DNA of 64,000 bases, taken from Bradyrhizobium septentrionale (GTDB lineage Bacteria; Pseudomonadota; Alphaproteobacteria; Rhizobiales; Xanthobacteraceae). How positions within the stretch are numbered: the first letter of the stretch is position 1; every line of letters starts with the position of its first letter. The stretch is taken from NCBI RefSeq assembly GCF_011516645.4, contig NZ_CP088285.1:930001-994000 (forward strand), given 5' to 3'. A program made the translations under genes and the position numbers. Shown one piece after another: positions 25,404 to 33,098 of this stretch. A model generated the notes under the pieces. It saw nothing but the letters and a program-made list of their open reading frames with translations. It was not told where the DNA came from and ran no database searches.

Positions 25404-26105
25404 TCAGAACGGAACCTGCACGCCAAGCCGATCGAAGAACGCCCGTCCCCGGTCGGTGATCCGCAACGCGCGCCGAATCCGATGCGGTGCAACGCCGCGC
25501 ATCTCGACCAGCCGCGTCAGCACGGCATTGGCGAAGGGACCGGCGAGATGCGGCACGCGCTCGGTCCAGTCATTGCAGAGCCGCAAATGCGGCTGCCGCG
25601 CCGGATCGAAATCGATCTGTTCGGCCCGGCACCAGGCCAGCCCCTGCTCGGTCACGCGACCATCGCGGCCGTCGATGGCGACAAGCCGGCGGCGGATCAG
25701 CGCATTGGACAGCAGCACCCCGAGCTGGCCCGCAAGATGATGGTAGCAGGTGCGCGATTGCCTGAGCTGCTCGGCCGGCATCGCACGCCGGCGCCCGGCG
25801 GAGGTCTTGGCAGCGCTCTTGGCGGCGAGATCGACCAGGTTCTCGATCAGCGCCGCGACATCGTCGTCCCTGATCCGGTAATATCTGAACCTGCCCTGTG
25901 CCCACACCGAGAGCACGCGCGCGTCCACCAGCTTCTGCAGATGCGCGCTGGCGCCCTGCGGCGAAATACCGGCGACCGCAGCAAGCTCGCCCGCCGGCAG
26001 CGCCTTGCCGTCGGCCAGCGCGCTGACCATCGCCTCCCGCACCGGATCGCCCAGCGCCTCGGCGATCCGCGAAAATCCCGTCTGCACCGATTGGGATGAT
26101 CCCAC
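25404..26105 (-). CDS. ArsR-type HTH transcriptional regulator
   Basis: A 233-residue regulator. The winged helix-turn-helix is at about residues 8-85: FSRIAEALGDPVREAMVSAL, LPAGELAAVAGISPQGASAH, LQKLVDARVLSVWAQGRFRY, as in ArsR/SmtB proteins. The C-terminal region of about 130 residues (RTCYHHLAGQLGVLLSNALI, GRAFFDRLGVQVPF) is typical of a subgroup with an extra domain and contains a CYHHLAG stretch seen in relatives. No CxC metal site is evident. GTG at 26105 is chosen because GGAGGA lies directly upstream. Divergent from the SnoaL-like gene, which it may control. Confidence 0.82.
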   Translation of the reverse strand: MGSSQSVQTGFSRIAEALGDPVREAMVSALADGKALPAGELAAVAGISPQGASAHLQKLVDARVLSVWAQGRFRYYRIRDDDVAALIENLVDLAAKSAAKTSAGRRRAMPAEQLRQSRTCYHHLAGQLGVLLSNALIRRRLVAIDGRDGRVTEQGLAWCRAEQIDFDPARQPHLRLCNDWTERVPHLAGPFANAVLTRLVEMRGVAPHRIRRALRITDRGRAFFDRLGVQVPF

Positions 26106-26244
26106 CGCATCCTCCTCCGTATCGGACCGGAACGTCCTACAAGCATTCACAAGGCCGCGAAACTCATTTCAGATTTTCCTGAAACGTCGCGGCCGCCTGA
26201 TCCGGTCAGATCGGTGCCGTTCAACGAAGCGCAAGGGAACAATC

Positions 26245-26646
26245 ATGACGGCCAACAGCACCGACGCGGAACGCATCTACAGGCTCTGGGACGAAGCCCT
26301 CGGCAACAAGAACCTCGAGGCGGCACTGGCGCTTTACGCACCCGACGCCTCGATCGAGAGCCCTCTGGTTCAGCACCTGATGCAGACCAGAGATGGGATC
26401 GTCCGCGGCCGGGACACGCTGCGCGAGTTCATCACGCGCGTGTTCCGAACCAACCCGCCGCAGCGCCGCCGCTTCAAGCAGGGCTTCTTCAGCGACGGCC
26501 GGGTCCTCACCTGGGAATATCCGCGGCAATCGCCCGACGGCGATCAGATGGATCTCGTCGAGATCATGGAGATCGAGAATGGCCTGATCCAGCGTCACCG
26601 CGTCTATTGGGGATGGTATGCGCTGAACGTGCTCAGGGAGAGCTAA
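26245..26646 (+). CDS. SnoaL/NTF2-like protein
   Basis: A 133-residue cone-fold protein: MTANSTDAERIYRLWDEALG, then NKNLEAALALYAPDASIESP, GIVRGRDTLREFITRVFR, DLVEIMEIENGLIQRHRVYW. The A-x-Y-x(2)-D-A-x-(I/V)-(E/W)-x-P pattern and terminal beta-sheet match SnoaL-like ketosteroid-isomerase-fold proteins. Divergent from the ArsR-type regulator with 139 bp between starts, so likely regulated by it. Enzymatic role unknown. Confidence 0.78.
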   Translation: MTANSTDAERIYRLWDEALGNKNLEAALALYAPDASIESPLVQHLMQTRDGIVRGRDTLREFITRVFRTNPPQRRRFKQGFFSDGRVLTWEYPRQSPDGDQMDLVEIMEIENGLIQRHRVYWGWYALNVLRES

Positions 26647-26716
26647 AGCATGATCCGGAAAGTGCGAAGCGGTTTTCCGAAAAGATTATGCTCAAACAAA
26701 AGGCTAAGGCGCGATG
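26644..26716. repeat. interspersed repeat family B (GCATGATC)
   Basis: AAAGCATGATCCGGAAAGTG, then GCGGTTTTCCGAAAAGATTA, then TGCTCAAACAAAAGGCTAAG. The halves GCATGATC...GATTATGC and CGGAAA...TTTCCG pair imperfectly. This is a repeat I recognise as very common in Rhizobiales intergenic DNA. It follows the SnoaL-like gene directly. Confidence 0.75.
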
Positions 26717-26848
26717 ACGGTCCCCCTCATCGTGCCATAGCCGAACACTTCTTCGCCAGCCGCGCGGCGCAGCTCTCGGACATCGCTTGCCGTCATGCTA
26801 GGCTTGCGGTCAAGCGGCTGGACAAACGCGCCGCGCGTGGGAAGAAGC

Positions 26849-27913
26849 ATGATGTTCCGTTGGTGCGCGGCACTTGTGGCCGCTTTCGTCTCGATGTCGG
26901 TAATGGCCATGGCTGCAGATTATCCCGCTCCGCAGGATGGCGAGTGGATCGCGAAGGACTTCAGGTTTCACAGCGGCGAGGTGATGCCGGAACTGCGGCT
27001 GCACTACACCACACTCGGCGCGCCGACCGGACAGCCGGTGCTGGTGCTGCACGGTTCCGGCGGCTCGGCCGCCAGCATGCTGACGCCGACCTTTGCCGGC
27101 CAGCTGTTCGGCCCGGGCCAGCCGCTGGATGCGTCGAAATACTACATCATCATCCCGGACGGCATCGGGCACGGCAAATCCTCCAAGCCGTCGGATGCGA
27201 TGCGGAGCAGCTTCCCGAAATACGACTACAACGACATGGTCGATGCGCAGTACCGGCTCGTCACCGAGGGGCTCGGCATCAAGCATCTGCGGCTCGTGAT
27301 CGGCAACTCGATGGGCGGCATGCACACCTGGATCTGGGGCGTGCGCTACCCGCAGATGATGGACATTCTGGTGCCGATGGCCTCGCAGCCATCAGCGATG
27401 GCCGCGCGCAACTGGATCCTTCGGCGAACGATGCTGGAAACAATCCGCAACGATCCCGACTACAATGGCGGCAACTACACCAGCCAGCCGCGGATGATGA
27501 AATACGCCATCGCGGCCTATCGCTTCGCGAGCGCCGGCGGCACGCTCGGCTATCAGACACTGGCGCCGACAGCGCCGCAGGCCGACAAGATGGTCGATGA
27601 CCAACTGGCGCTACCGGTCACGGCTGACGCCAACGACTACATCTACCAGTGGGAGGCCTCGCATGATTATGATCCGTCCACCGGGATGGAGAAGATCGAG
27701 GCCACTCTGCTCGCGATCAACGCTGCCGACGATGAACGCAATCCACCGGAGACCGGCGTCACCGAGGCCGCGGTGAAGCGGATCAGGAACGGCAAGATCT
27801 ATCTGATCCCGGCAAGCAACGAGACGCGCGGCCATCTCACGACCGGCGACGCCAAATTCTATTCCAGGCAATTGCAGGAATTGCTGCAGACCGCGCCCCA
27901 ACACGCGACGTAG
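26849..27913 (+). CDS. exported alpha/beta hydrolase, homoserine acetyltransferase-like
   Basis: A 354-residue alpha/beta-hydrolase with a Sec signal peptide (MMFRWCAALVAAFVSMSVMA, MAADYP). HYTTLGAPTGQPVLVLHGSG forms the oxyanion strand, the nucleophile elbow is VIGNSMGGMHTW, and a late His lies in NETRGHLTTGDAKFY. The architecture matches the MetX/homoserine O-acetyltransferase branch, but its export and lone context argue against methionine biosynthesis; an esterase or lipase-like role is more likely. ATG at 26849 follows GGAAGAAG; an ATG one codon later is equivalent. Confidence 0.82.
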   Translation: MMFRWCAALVAAFVSMSVMAMAADYPAPQDGEWIAKDFRFHSGEVMPELRLHYTTLGAPTGQPVLVLHGSGGSAASMLTPTFAGQLFGPGQPLDASKYYIIIPDGIGHGKSSKPSDAMRSSFPKYDYNDMVDAQYRLVTEGLGIKHLRLVIGNSMGGMHTWIWGVRYPQMMDILVPMASQPSAMAARNWILRRTMLETIRNDPDYNGGNYTSQPRMMKYAIAAYRFASAGGTLGYQTLAPTAPQADKMVDDQLALPVTADANDYIYQWEASHDYDPSTGMEKIEATLLAINAADDERNPPETGVTEAAVKRIRNGKIYLIPASNETRGHLTTGDAKFYSRQLQELLQTAPQHAT

Positions 27914-27929
27914 CGATCGAGGTCAGGCG

Positions 27930-28277
27930 ATGTCGGCAAATCGCTTCCGTCGCGTTGCGCTGAGCCTGCCCGAGGTGGTCGAAGGCGCGCATCACGGCCA
28001 CGCCGATTTCCGTGTCGGCAAACGCATCTTCGCAACGCTCGGCTATCCCGACCAGGATTGGGGCATGGTGAAGCTGACGCCGGAGCAACAGGCGATGGTG
28101 GTCGAGGCCGAGCCGGAGATCTTCCGGCCGGTGCCGGGCGGCTGGGGCAGAAGCGGCAGCACCAACGTCCGTCTCGCGAAAGCCGATCAGGTCACACTGC
28201 GCAGCGCACTCAGCATGGCCCGGGACAATATCGCGGTGAAGCCTGCGAAGAAGGCGCGTGCGAAGACGCCCTCCTGA
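27930..28277 (+). CDS. MmcQ/YjbR family protein
   Basis: A 115-residue CyaY-like fold protein: MSANRFRRVALSLPEVVEGA then HHGHADFRVGKRIFATLGYP, DWGMVKLTPEQQAMVV, FRPVPGGWGRSGSTNVRLA. LPE-x(4)-HG-x-x-F-R-V-x-G-K-x-F-A is the family signature. Members bind DNA or small ligands but have no settled function. It follows the hydrolase gene by 16 bp, so is probably co-transcribed. Confidence 0.85.
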   Translation: MSANRFRRVALSLPEVVEGAHHGHADFRVGKRIFATLGYPDQDWGMVKLTPEQQAMVVEAEPEIFRPVPGGWGRSGSTNVRLAKADQVTLRSALSMARDNIAVKPAKKARAKTPS

Positions 28278-28430
28278 GCGCAGCGATCTCGCACCGCATC
28301 AAGCCGTGCCGCGTTGCTTCGCTCATTCTTTGAGCATGCATCTCGCGTGCGGTTCGTGCCTAATCGCGCAAACACCGGATTCGCGCACGACCCGCCGCGG
28401 GTCACGAAGAAGTTTCCGCCGGAGGAAGGC

Positions 28431-28784
28431 ATGCGAAGGCGCACGCATATCGCGGTGCTTGGGTGGCTCGCCGTGATGGCGGGCGCAGCGCTGGCTTTCG
28501 ACAACGGTCAATACGAGAACGTGCCGCCGGATATCCGCGCCTGGTTCAAGAGCGTGATCGCACCGAATGGCGTGCCGTGCTGCGACATCTCCGACGGCCA
28601 TCGCACGAGCTATGACGTTCGGGGCGGCGCCTATTGGGTGCCGATCGAGGGCGAGTGGATGATGGTGCCGGAGCGCGCCGTGATCCGCGATCGCGGCAAT
28701 CCGGTCGGCGAAGCCGTGGTGTGGTACGTGCACCACCGCGGCGGCATCATCATCAGCTGCTTCGTTCCTGCCGATGCGGTCTGA
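28431..28784 (+). CDS. exported small protein of unknown function
   Basis: A 117-residue protein with GGAGGAAGG before ATG 28431 and a signal peptide (MRRRTHIAVLGWLAVMAGAA, LAF). The mature part has NVPPDIRAWFKSVIAPNGVP, CCDISDGHRTSYDVRGGAYW and VWYVHHRGGIIISCFVPADA, including a CC pair and a later Cys. It is a conserved type of periplasmic protein in bradyrhizobia, from memory, without an assigned function. Confidence 0.65.
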   Translation: MRRRTHIAVLGWLAVMAGAALAFDNGQYENVPPDIRAWFKSVIAPNGVPCCDISDGHRTSYDVRGGAYWVPIEGEWMMVPERAVIRDRGNPVGEAVVWYVHHRGGIIISCFVPADAV

Positions 28785-28865
28785 CAGCCCCCGCCGGCTG
28801 CGCTGCGCGACGGCGCGATCAGATCGCGCCAATTTGAAACATTTACCTCCTGTTAACCTTACTTT

Positions 28866-28880
28866 TTAACCAATAATTAA
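28866..28880 (+). promoter_or_regulatory. CtrA-type box upstream of the gene at 28926
   Basis: TTAA-CCAATAA-TTAA is an exact TTAA-N7-TTAA match, 45 bp before ATG 28926, where an activator or repressor could act. A GTTAAC at 28855-28860 adds another half-site. Binding by CtrA is inference from the motif. Confidence 0.5.
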
Positions 28881-28925
28881 GGATGAGTTTGCGGGCTCAG
28901 CGCGGCCCGTCCTAGCGTCTGCACA

Positions 28926-29378
28926 ATGCTCCGTAACCGATTGGTGCGTGCCATGGCTTGTCGAACAATGGCGTATCGAACTTATGGGGCGCTGATTGCG
29001 TCCTTTGGCGTTGCAGCGCTGCTGCTTGCTTCCTCGACCGAGACCTATGCGAGATCCGGAACGGCGCCGCGCGGCACGTTTAGCTCGCACCATCCAGCCT
29101 TCCGTCATCACCAGCGGGTGCCCGGCATCGTCCTGCCGGACGCGGGCGGATATTATGATGGCGCCGCCGGCGTGCCCTTCGCCGCCGACGTCCCGCCTCC
29201 GGTCTCGAACGACGTTCGCTACACCTACACCCAGGACGTGCCCTGGGATTGGGCGCATCGATATCCGCCCGCCGTGGTGCCGTCGGATCGCCCCTATGTG
29301 TCGAGCTGCCCGACGGAGAGCGTCACGGTGCCCGGGCGTGGTGGCGACCGCACCATCAACATCATCAGGTGCTACTGA
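28926..29378 (+). CDS. exported protein of unknown function behind a CtrA-type site
   Basis: A 150-residue protein. An N-terminal signal segment (YGALIASFGVAALLLASSTE, TYA) is preceded by about 20 basic residues. The mature part is Pro/Tyr-rich: VPGIVLPDAGGYYDGAAG, DVRYTYTQDVPWDWAHRYPP, and a C-terminal SCPTESVTVPGRGGDRTINI then IRCY, with two Cys. No domain is recognised. It might start at an internal Met nearer the signal peptide. A TTAA-N7-TTAA site upstream suggests cell-cycle regulated expression. Confidence 0.6.
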   Translation: MLRNRLVRAMACRTMAYRTYGALIASFGVAALLLASSTETYARSGTAPRGTFSSHHPAFRHHQRVPGIVLPDAGGYYDGAAGVPFAADVPPPVSNDVRYTYTQDVPWDWAHRYPPAVVPSDRPYVSSCPTESVTVPGRGGDRTINIIRCY

Positions 29379-29406
29379 CCGGCGCCGCTGCAATCCGAAG
29401 CGCGAA

Positions 29407-29437
29407 AGCAAAAGAGGCCGCCCGCAAGGACGGCCTC
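29407..29437 (-). terminator. intrinsic terminator of bfr
   Basis: On the minus strand the stem GAGGCCG (29431-29437 complement) / CGGCCTC (29414-29420 complement) with a 10-base loop is followed by TTTTGCTTTC. It lies about 40 bp after the bfr stop codon. The stem and T-rich tail are seen directly. Confidence 0.65.
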
Positions 29438-29475
29438 CCGAAGTTTGGCAGCCGCTCTCCGAGCGACGGAGCCGA

Positions 29476-29964
29476 TCAGGACTCCTCACCCTTCAGATGA
29501 CCGACGTGCTTCTGGGTGTAGAGCTCAAGACCGATGCGCTTGATCAGGTCGAGCTGGGTCTCGAGGAAGTCGATGTGGTCTTCCTCGTCCTTCATCAGCT
29601 TCTCGAACAGGTCGCGGCTGACGTAATCCTTGACGCCGTGACAGTAGGTCGCCGCCTCCTGATAGAGCGTGCGGGCGCCGATCTCGGCGGCCAGATCGCA
29701 CTCGATGATCTCCTTGACGTCCTGGCCAATCTTCAAGGGATCGAGCACCTGCAGGTTCGGGAAGCCGTCGAGGAACAGGATGCGATCGACGAACTTGTCG
29801 GCGTGCTCCATCTCCTCGATGGACTCCTTGCGCCAGACCTTGGCCATCTCCAGGAGGCCCCAATTGTTGAGCATCCGGTAGTGCAGCCAGTACTGATTGA
29901 TGGCGGTCAGTTCGCTGCGCAGCCCCTTGTTCAGATAATCAATGACCTTCGGGTCGCCTTGCAT
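29476..29964 (-). CDS. bfr: bacterioferritin
   Basis: A 162-residue ferritin-fold iron-storage protein that oxidises Fe(II) and stores it as a mineral in a haem-bearing 24-mer. The start [20 protein letters not shown] is typical. Ferroxidase ligands are visible in [11 protein letters not shown] (Glu18), IEEMEHAD (Glu51, His54), ECDLAAEI (Glu94) and DEEDHIDFL (Glu127, His130), and the haem Met is in EEMEHAD. ATG at 29964 is used rather than the one four codons upstream because the family begins MQGD. An Irr-type palindrome lies 41 bp upstream and bfd is the next gene upstream on the same strand. Confidence 0.96.
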   Translation of the reverse strand: MQGDPKVIDYLNKGLRSELTAINQYWLHYRMLNNWGLLEMAKVWRKESIEEMEHADKFVDRILFLDGFPNLQVLDPLKIGQDVKEIIECDLAAEIGARTLYQEAATYCHGVKDYVSRDLFEKLMKDEEDHIDFLETQLDLIKRIGLELYTQKHVGHLKGEES

Positions 29965-30004
29965 GATCCACTCCACCTGTCGCGGCCAACGCTGGCCGGT
30001 TTAA

Positions 30005-30023
30005 ATTTAGAATGTTTCTAAAT
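30005..30023 (-). promoter_or_regulatory. Irr (ICE) box in front of bfr
   Basis: ATTTAGAA-TGT-TTCTAAAT is a perfect 8-bp inverted repeat with a 3-base spacer, matching the iron control element bound by Irr in Bradyrhizobium and relatives (pattern TTTAGAA-n3-TTCTAAA). It lies 41 bp from the bfr start, in promoter position. Irr represses iron-storage genes such as bfr under iron limitation, so repression is the expected effect. Confidence 0.75.
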
Positions 30024-30091
30024 CAGATTGCCGGCAAGAGCAACCCTGCGCAGAAGCGGCGCGTGGATAACCGGATTCGGGTGGATTTTGC

Positions 30092-30158
30092 GGAGTGTTT
30101 TCGCGCGAAGCGGAAGCCGGCTCGCGTGAAGAAAAAGCGTCGAAAAAAGCAGCTTTAG
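30092..30158. repeat. interspersed repeat family A, divergent copy
   Basis: GAGTGTTTTCGCGCGAAGCG, then GGCTCGCGTGAAGAAAAAGC, then GTCGAAAAAAGCAGCTTTA. It is a degenerate member of the family seen at 23888, 31690 and 40603, here between bfd and bfr, touching the bfd stop. Confidence 0.6.
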
Positions 30159-30430
30159 CAGGCCGCGAGCGCGAATTCGGTCGACTCGGCGTCGTCCTCA
30201 TTGGCAGCATGCGGATGGCCGGCATGGGGACAGCCGGCGCAGCAGGCCTTGGCGCAGGGACCGAGCGCCTCGTCGATGATCGCCTTGATGGTGCGCGCGC
30301 AGCGGCCGCATTCGGCACTGCAGCCGAGGCAGCCGTACACCTGCTTGGCATTGCGTGTCACGGGCCCGCCGGCACTCACGGCATTGCGGACATCGTGGTC
30401 GCTGAGGACGTTACAGGAACAGACAATCAT
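30155..30430 (-). CDS. bfd: bacterioferritin-associated ferredoxin
   Basis: A 91-residue Bfd-type [2Fe-2S] protein that reduces bacterioferritin to release iron. The cluster motif is MIVCSCNVLSDHDVRNAVSA (C4, C6) followed by KQVYGCLGCSAECGRCARTI, giving C-x-C-x(n)-C-x2-C. The C-terminus is unusually long and Cys/His-rich (CAKACCAGCPHAGHPHAANE), which may bind additional metal. ATG at 30430 matches the family start. Same strand as bfr and 190 bp from it. An imperfect Irr-like sequence (ATTGGAACGAGTCTAAAT, 30545-30562) lies upstream. Confidence 0.92.
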   Translation of the reverse strand: MIVCSCNVLSDHDVRNAVSAGGPVTRNAKQVYGCLGCSAECGRCARTIKAIIDEALGPCAKACCAGCPHAGHPHAANEDDAESTEFALAAC

Positions 30431-30544
30431 CGGAGAAAGGCGGGTCCATCGGTGATGCTTGGCAATATGGATATTGTCGCCCCCGGCAGGATGCAAAAGG
30501 AAAAACCAGTTCTTGTAGCAATTCCAAACTGATGCGGGATTCAT

Positions 30545-30562
30545 ATTGGAACGAGTCTAAAT
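30545..30562 (-). promoter_or_regulatory. imperfect Irr-like site upstream of bfd
   Basis: ATTGGAACGAGTCTAAAT shares one clean half (TCTAAAT) with the ICE pattern; the other half is degenerate. It lies about 115 bp from the bfd start. Much weaker than the site before bfr and possibly chance. Confidence 0.25.
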
Positions 30563-30781
30563 CGAAAGCGGACTCGCCGCGGATTCCGGGCAGTTTGCGG
30601 CAGTTTCCCGGCTGCACCGTCTGGCCGGGTTTGTGCGTTGCGAGATATTTCAGTGACTGCAGGGATTTGGACGCGATTGCGGCGGCCTCGTTCATTGATC
30701 ATTCAAGCGGGATATGGAACCCTTGAGCTCGACAGATTGCTTGCATACGCTGTCCTCGGCTCCCGTGAGAAAGGTCATGCC

Positions 30782-31105
30782 ATGAAGAAGACATTGCTGG
30801 CGCTCGGCGCCGCCGCCACTCTGGCGATTTCCGCTGTGGCGATGCCCGCCCCGGCCCAGGCACAACGTGGAGTCGCCGCCGGCGTCGCCGCGGGATTGAT
30901 CGGTGGCGCCATCGTCGGCGGCGCGATCGCATCGCAGAACGGCTACTACGGTCCGGGATACGCTCCCGGCTACTACGCGCCCGGTTACGCACCCGGTCCG
31001 GCCTATGTCGCCGAGCCCGGTTACGGTGCCGATTGTGTCTGGCAGCGCCAGCGATTCTGGGACGGCTACTCCTGGCGCGTTCGCCGAGTCCGCGTTTGCG
31101 ACTGA
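30782..31105 (+). CDS. exported Gly/Tyr/Pro-rich protein, paralogue 1
   Basis: A 107-residue protein with a strong signal peptide (MKKTLLALGAAATLAISAVA, MPAPAQAQ). A Gly/Ala-rich helical segment follows (GVAAGVAAGLIGGAIVGGAI), reminiscent of glycine-zipper membrane segments, then a repeated YAPGYYAPGYAPGPAYVAEP stretch and a conserved end CVWQRQRFWDGYSWRVRRVR then VCD. The next gene shares signal peptide, Gly segment and ending, so the two are tandem paralogues. Common in bradyrhizobia; function unknown, perhaps envelope-associated. Confidence 0.75.
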   Translation: MKKTLLALGAAATLAISAVAMPAPAQAQRGVAAGVAAGLIGGAIVGGAIASQNGYYGPGYAPGYYAPGYAPGPAYVAEPGYGADCVWQRQRFWDGYSWRVRRVRVCD

Positions 31106-31135
31106 TCGCCGTTCATCTCGATTAAATCGAACCAG

Positions 31136-31168
31136 ATGTCCCGGAAAACCGACTGTTCTCCGGGACAT
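31136..31168. other. hairpin between the paralogues
   Basis: ATGTCCCGGA (31136-31145) pairs with TCCGGGACAT (31159-31168), a perfect 10-bp stem with a 13-base loop. No T-run follows on the plus strand, so it may be an RNA stabiliser rather than a terminator. Confidence 0.5.
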
Positions 31169-31341
31169 CCGCTGTTGAAGGCCAGAAAAAACCGCTTTTC
31201 TACGCGATGAGCCTGCGGACGTTTACTTTCGGTTGACTGTTCTGCGCTGTTTAGCAAGACAGCAGTTCGAGATCAGCGTGCTGAGTCACCCAAGCCTGGC
31301 GTCGAATCAAGACGCCACCACCTTCCAGGAGAGCCAAAGAC

Positions 31342-31626
31342 ATGAAGAAGACTTTAGCTGCCCTTGTTGCCGTTACCACGATTGCCGGTTCGCTGGCGGT
31401 TGCTCCGGCTGCCAAGGCTGGTGACGGCGGCGCCGTCGCGGCCGGCGTTGCCGGCGGCCTGATCGGCGGCGCCCTGCTGGGCGGCGCGATTGCAGGCGCC
31501 CGTCCGGCCCCGGTCTATGTTGCGCCGGCGCCGACCTACGTCGAAGAAGCTCCGTGCCGCTGGGTTCGCGAGCGCTTCTGGGACGGCTACGGCTGGCGCT
31601 TCCGTCGCATCCAGGTTTGCGACTGA
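31342..31626 (+). CDS. exported Gly-rich protein, paralogue 2
   Basis: A 94-residue protein: MKKTLAALVAVTTIAGSLAV signal peptide ending AKAG, then a glycine-zipper-like GVAGGLIGGALLGGAIAG, a Pro-rich spacer (RPAPVYVAPAPTYVEEAP), and the end CRWVRERFWDGYGWRFRRIQ then VCD. It shares W-x-R-x-R-F-W-D-G-Y-x-W-R-x-R-R-x-x-V-C-D with the gene at 30782. GGAGAGCC precedes the ATG and a terminator follows at 31657. Function unknown. Confidence 0.75.
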   Translation: MKKTLAALVAVTTIAGSLAVAPAAKAGDGGAVAAGVAGGLIGGALLGGAIAGARPAPVYVAPAPTYVEEAPCRWVRERFWDGYGWRFRRIQVCD

Positions 31627-31656
31627 TCGATCGACAGGCTATCTGCATCACCCTCG

Positions 31657-31687
31657 AAAACCCGGCCTCACGGCCGGGTTTTTGTTT
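31657..31687 (+). terminator. intrinsic terminator after paralogue 2
   Basis: AAAACCCGGCC-TCAC-GGCCGGGTTTTT forms a strong GC stem with a T-run, 31 bases after the stop codon at 31624-31626. A typical rho-independent terminator. Confidence 0.85.
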
Positions 31688-31689
31688 TC

Positions 31690-31780
31690 TGGAGCGTTTT
31701 CGAGCGAAGCCTGTCCCGCACTTGATGCGGGATGGACACCGGTTCGCGTGAAGAAAACGCGTCAAAACAAAAAGCCAGAG
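31690..31780. repeat. interspersed repeat family A, long form
   Basis: GGAGCGTTTTCGAGCGAAGC, then TGTCCCGCACTTGATGCGGGA nested hairpin (split here at 20 bases: core GTCCCGCACTTGATGCGGGA), then GGTTCGCGTGAAGAAAACGC and GTCAAAACAAAAAGCC. It is the same long form as at 40603-40690, which contains the same nested CCCGCA...TGCGGG hairpin. Confidence 0.8.
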
Positions 31781-31782
31781 CC

Positions 31783-33027
31783 TTAGCGCGCCCCGTTCAT
31801 CGCGCGCAGCACCGCCTCGCTCGGCCAGCAATCGACCTTCAGCCCGGCCTGCTTCTGATAGGCGCCGAGCGCCGCGCGGGTCTGCATCCCGGCCTTGCCG
31901 TCGAGCTTGTCCTTGTAGAGGCCGATCCGCGTCAGCTGCTGCTGCATCGCCTCGACATCGGCCGAGCGCAGCTGCTTCGAGGCCGCCCATGGCGTCGCGA
32001 AGGGCTGCGGGCTCGTCATGCGGTCGGCGAGATGGCCGACGAACAGCACGTAGAGATCGGAGAAATTGTACTCCTTGATCACGAAGTAGTTCGGCGTGGT
32101 CAGGAAGGCGGGACCGTAGATGCCCTCGGGCTGCAGCAGCGAGGCCGATTGCGCCTGCTCGGTAGCGTTGAGCTTCTGTCCGCGCACCGGCACGAAGCCT
32201 GCCCGCAGCCACTGGCTGATCTGCTTGGTCACCTCAGGCACACCCATCGTGCAGTCGACATTGGCGGGCGGGGTCACCTCATAGGCCCAGCGCACGCCCG
32301 GTTGCCAGCCCTTGTTGACGAGCTGCTGCGCGGCCGAAGCGAGCGCATCCGGCACCGAGTGCCAGATGTCGACCCGGCCGTCGCCGTCGAGATCGACGCC
32401 GTGCTTGTAATACTCCGACGGCAGGAACTGGGTGTAGCCGGTCGCGCCCGCCCAGGATGAGCGCAGCTCCTTGCGCGTCACCGCGCCCTCGCCGAGGATC
32501 TTGAGCGCGAGGATGAACTCGGTGCGGTACTGATCCTTGCGGCGGCCGACATAGGCCTGCGTCGCCACCACGCGCAGCGTGTCGTAGGGCAGCGAATAGC
32601 GGCCGTAGTCGGTCTCGCGGCCCCAGATCGCCAGCACGATGGTCGAGGGAACGCCGAACCGCTTCTCGATCGCATCGAGCGACGGACGATACTTCTGCAG
32701 CAGCCGTTGCCCCTCCGCCGCGAGCCGCGCGATCGAGGCTTCCTTGATGTAATCGGCCGGCACCTGCACGAACTCGGCCTGCGCCGGCGCGCCGGTCTTG
32801 GGACGTCCGGGCAGGATCAGATCGGGCAGCTTGTAGTCGGGCTCGAGCGAGCGCGTCTCGCGATCAAAAGTTTCGCGCGACACGCCGGCCTCCTTGGCCT
32901 CCGGCCACAGCGAGGCGATGAACTGGGTGAACGCCGCGTCGGCCGCGTGTGCGGGCCGCTGCAGCGGCGCACACAGCAGCAGCGCGAATGCGGCAATGGT
33001 TGCTGGCCATCTCATGATCGATCTCAT
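31783..33027 (-). CDS. lytic murein transglycosylase (MltB-like) with peptidoglycan-binding domain
   Basis: A 414-residue periplasmic enzyme that cleaves the MurNAc-GlcNAc bond. A signal peptide spans about residues 1-28 (WPATIAAFALLLCAPLQRPA, HA). The SLT_2 domain (about 30-330) has the catalytic Glu in LAIWGRETDYGRY, AGATGYTQFLPSEYY, the Asp-rich LDGDGRVDIWHSVPDALASA, and NYFVIKEYNFSDLYVLFVGH. The C-terminal PG_binding_1 domain (about 345-405) reads VEAMQQQLTRIGLYKDKLDG then MQTRAALGAYQKQAGLKVDC. ATG at 33027 is chosen. Divergent from the TIR gene, with 71 bp between starts. Confidence 0.92.
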   Translation of the reverse strand: MRSIMRWPATIAAFALLLCAPLQRPAHAADAAFTQFIASLWPEAKEAGVSRETFDRETRSLEPDYKLPDLILPGRPKTGAPAQAEFVQVPADYIKEASIARLAAEGQRLLQKYRPSLDAIEKRFGVPSTIVLAIWGRETDYGRYSLPYDTLRVVATQAYVGRRKDQYRTEFILALKILGEGAVTRKELRSSWAGATGYTQFLPSEYYKHGVDLDGDGRVDIWHSVPDALASAAQQLVNKGWQPGVRWAYEVTPPANVDCTMGVPEVTKQISQWLRAGFVPVRGQKLNATEQAQSASLLQPEGIYGPAFLTTPNYFVIKEYNFSDLYVLFVGHLADRMTSPQPFATPWAASKQLRSADVEAMQQQLTRIGLYKDKLDGKAGMQTRAALGAYQKQAGLKVDCWPSEAVLRAMNGAR

Positions 33028-33067
33028 CCCGCGGAAATAGGCATTGCAATGTGAACTCGGCAATTGT

Positions 33068-33082
33068 CAGAATTCAATTCTG
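33068..33082. promoter_or_regulatory. palindrome in the divergent mltB-TIR promoter
   Basis: CAGAATT-C-AATTCTG is a perfect 7-bp inverted repeat, 16 bp before the TIR gene ATG at 33099 and 40 bp from the transglycosylase start. The position suits an operator for either gene. No regulator is suggested by the sequence. Confidence 0.35.
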
Positions 33083-33098
33083 GGTGGTAAGTTTTGCC

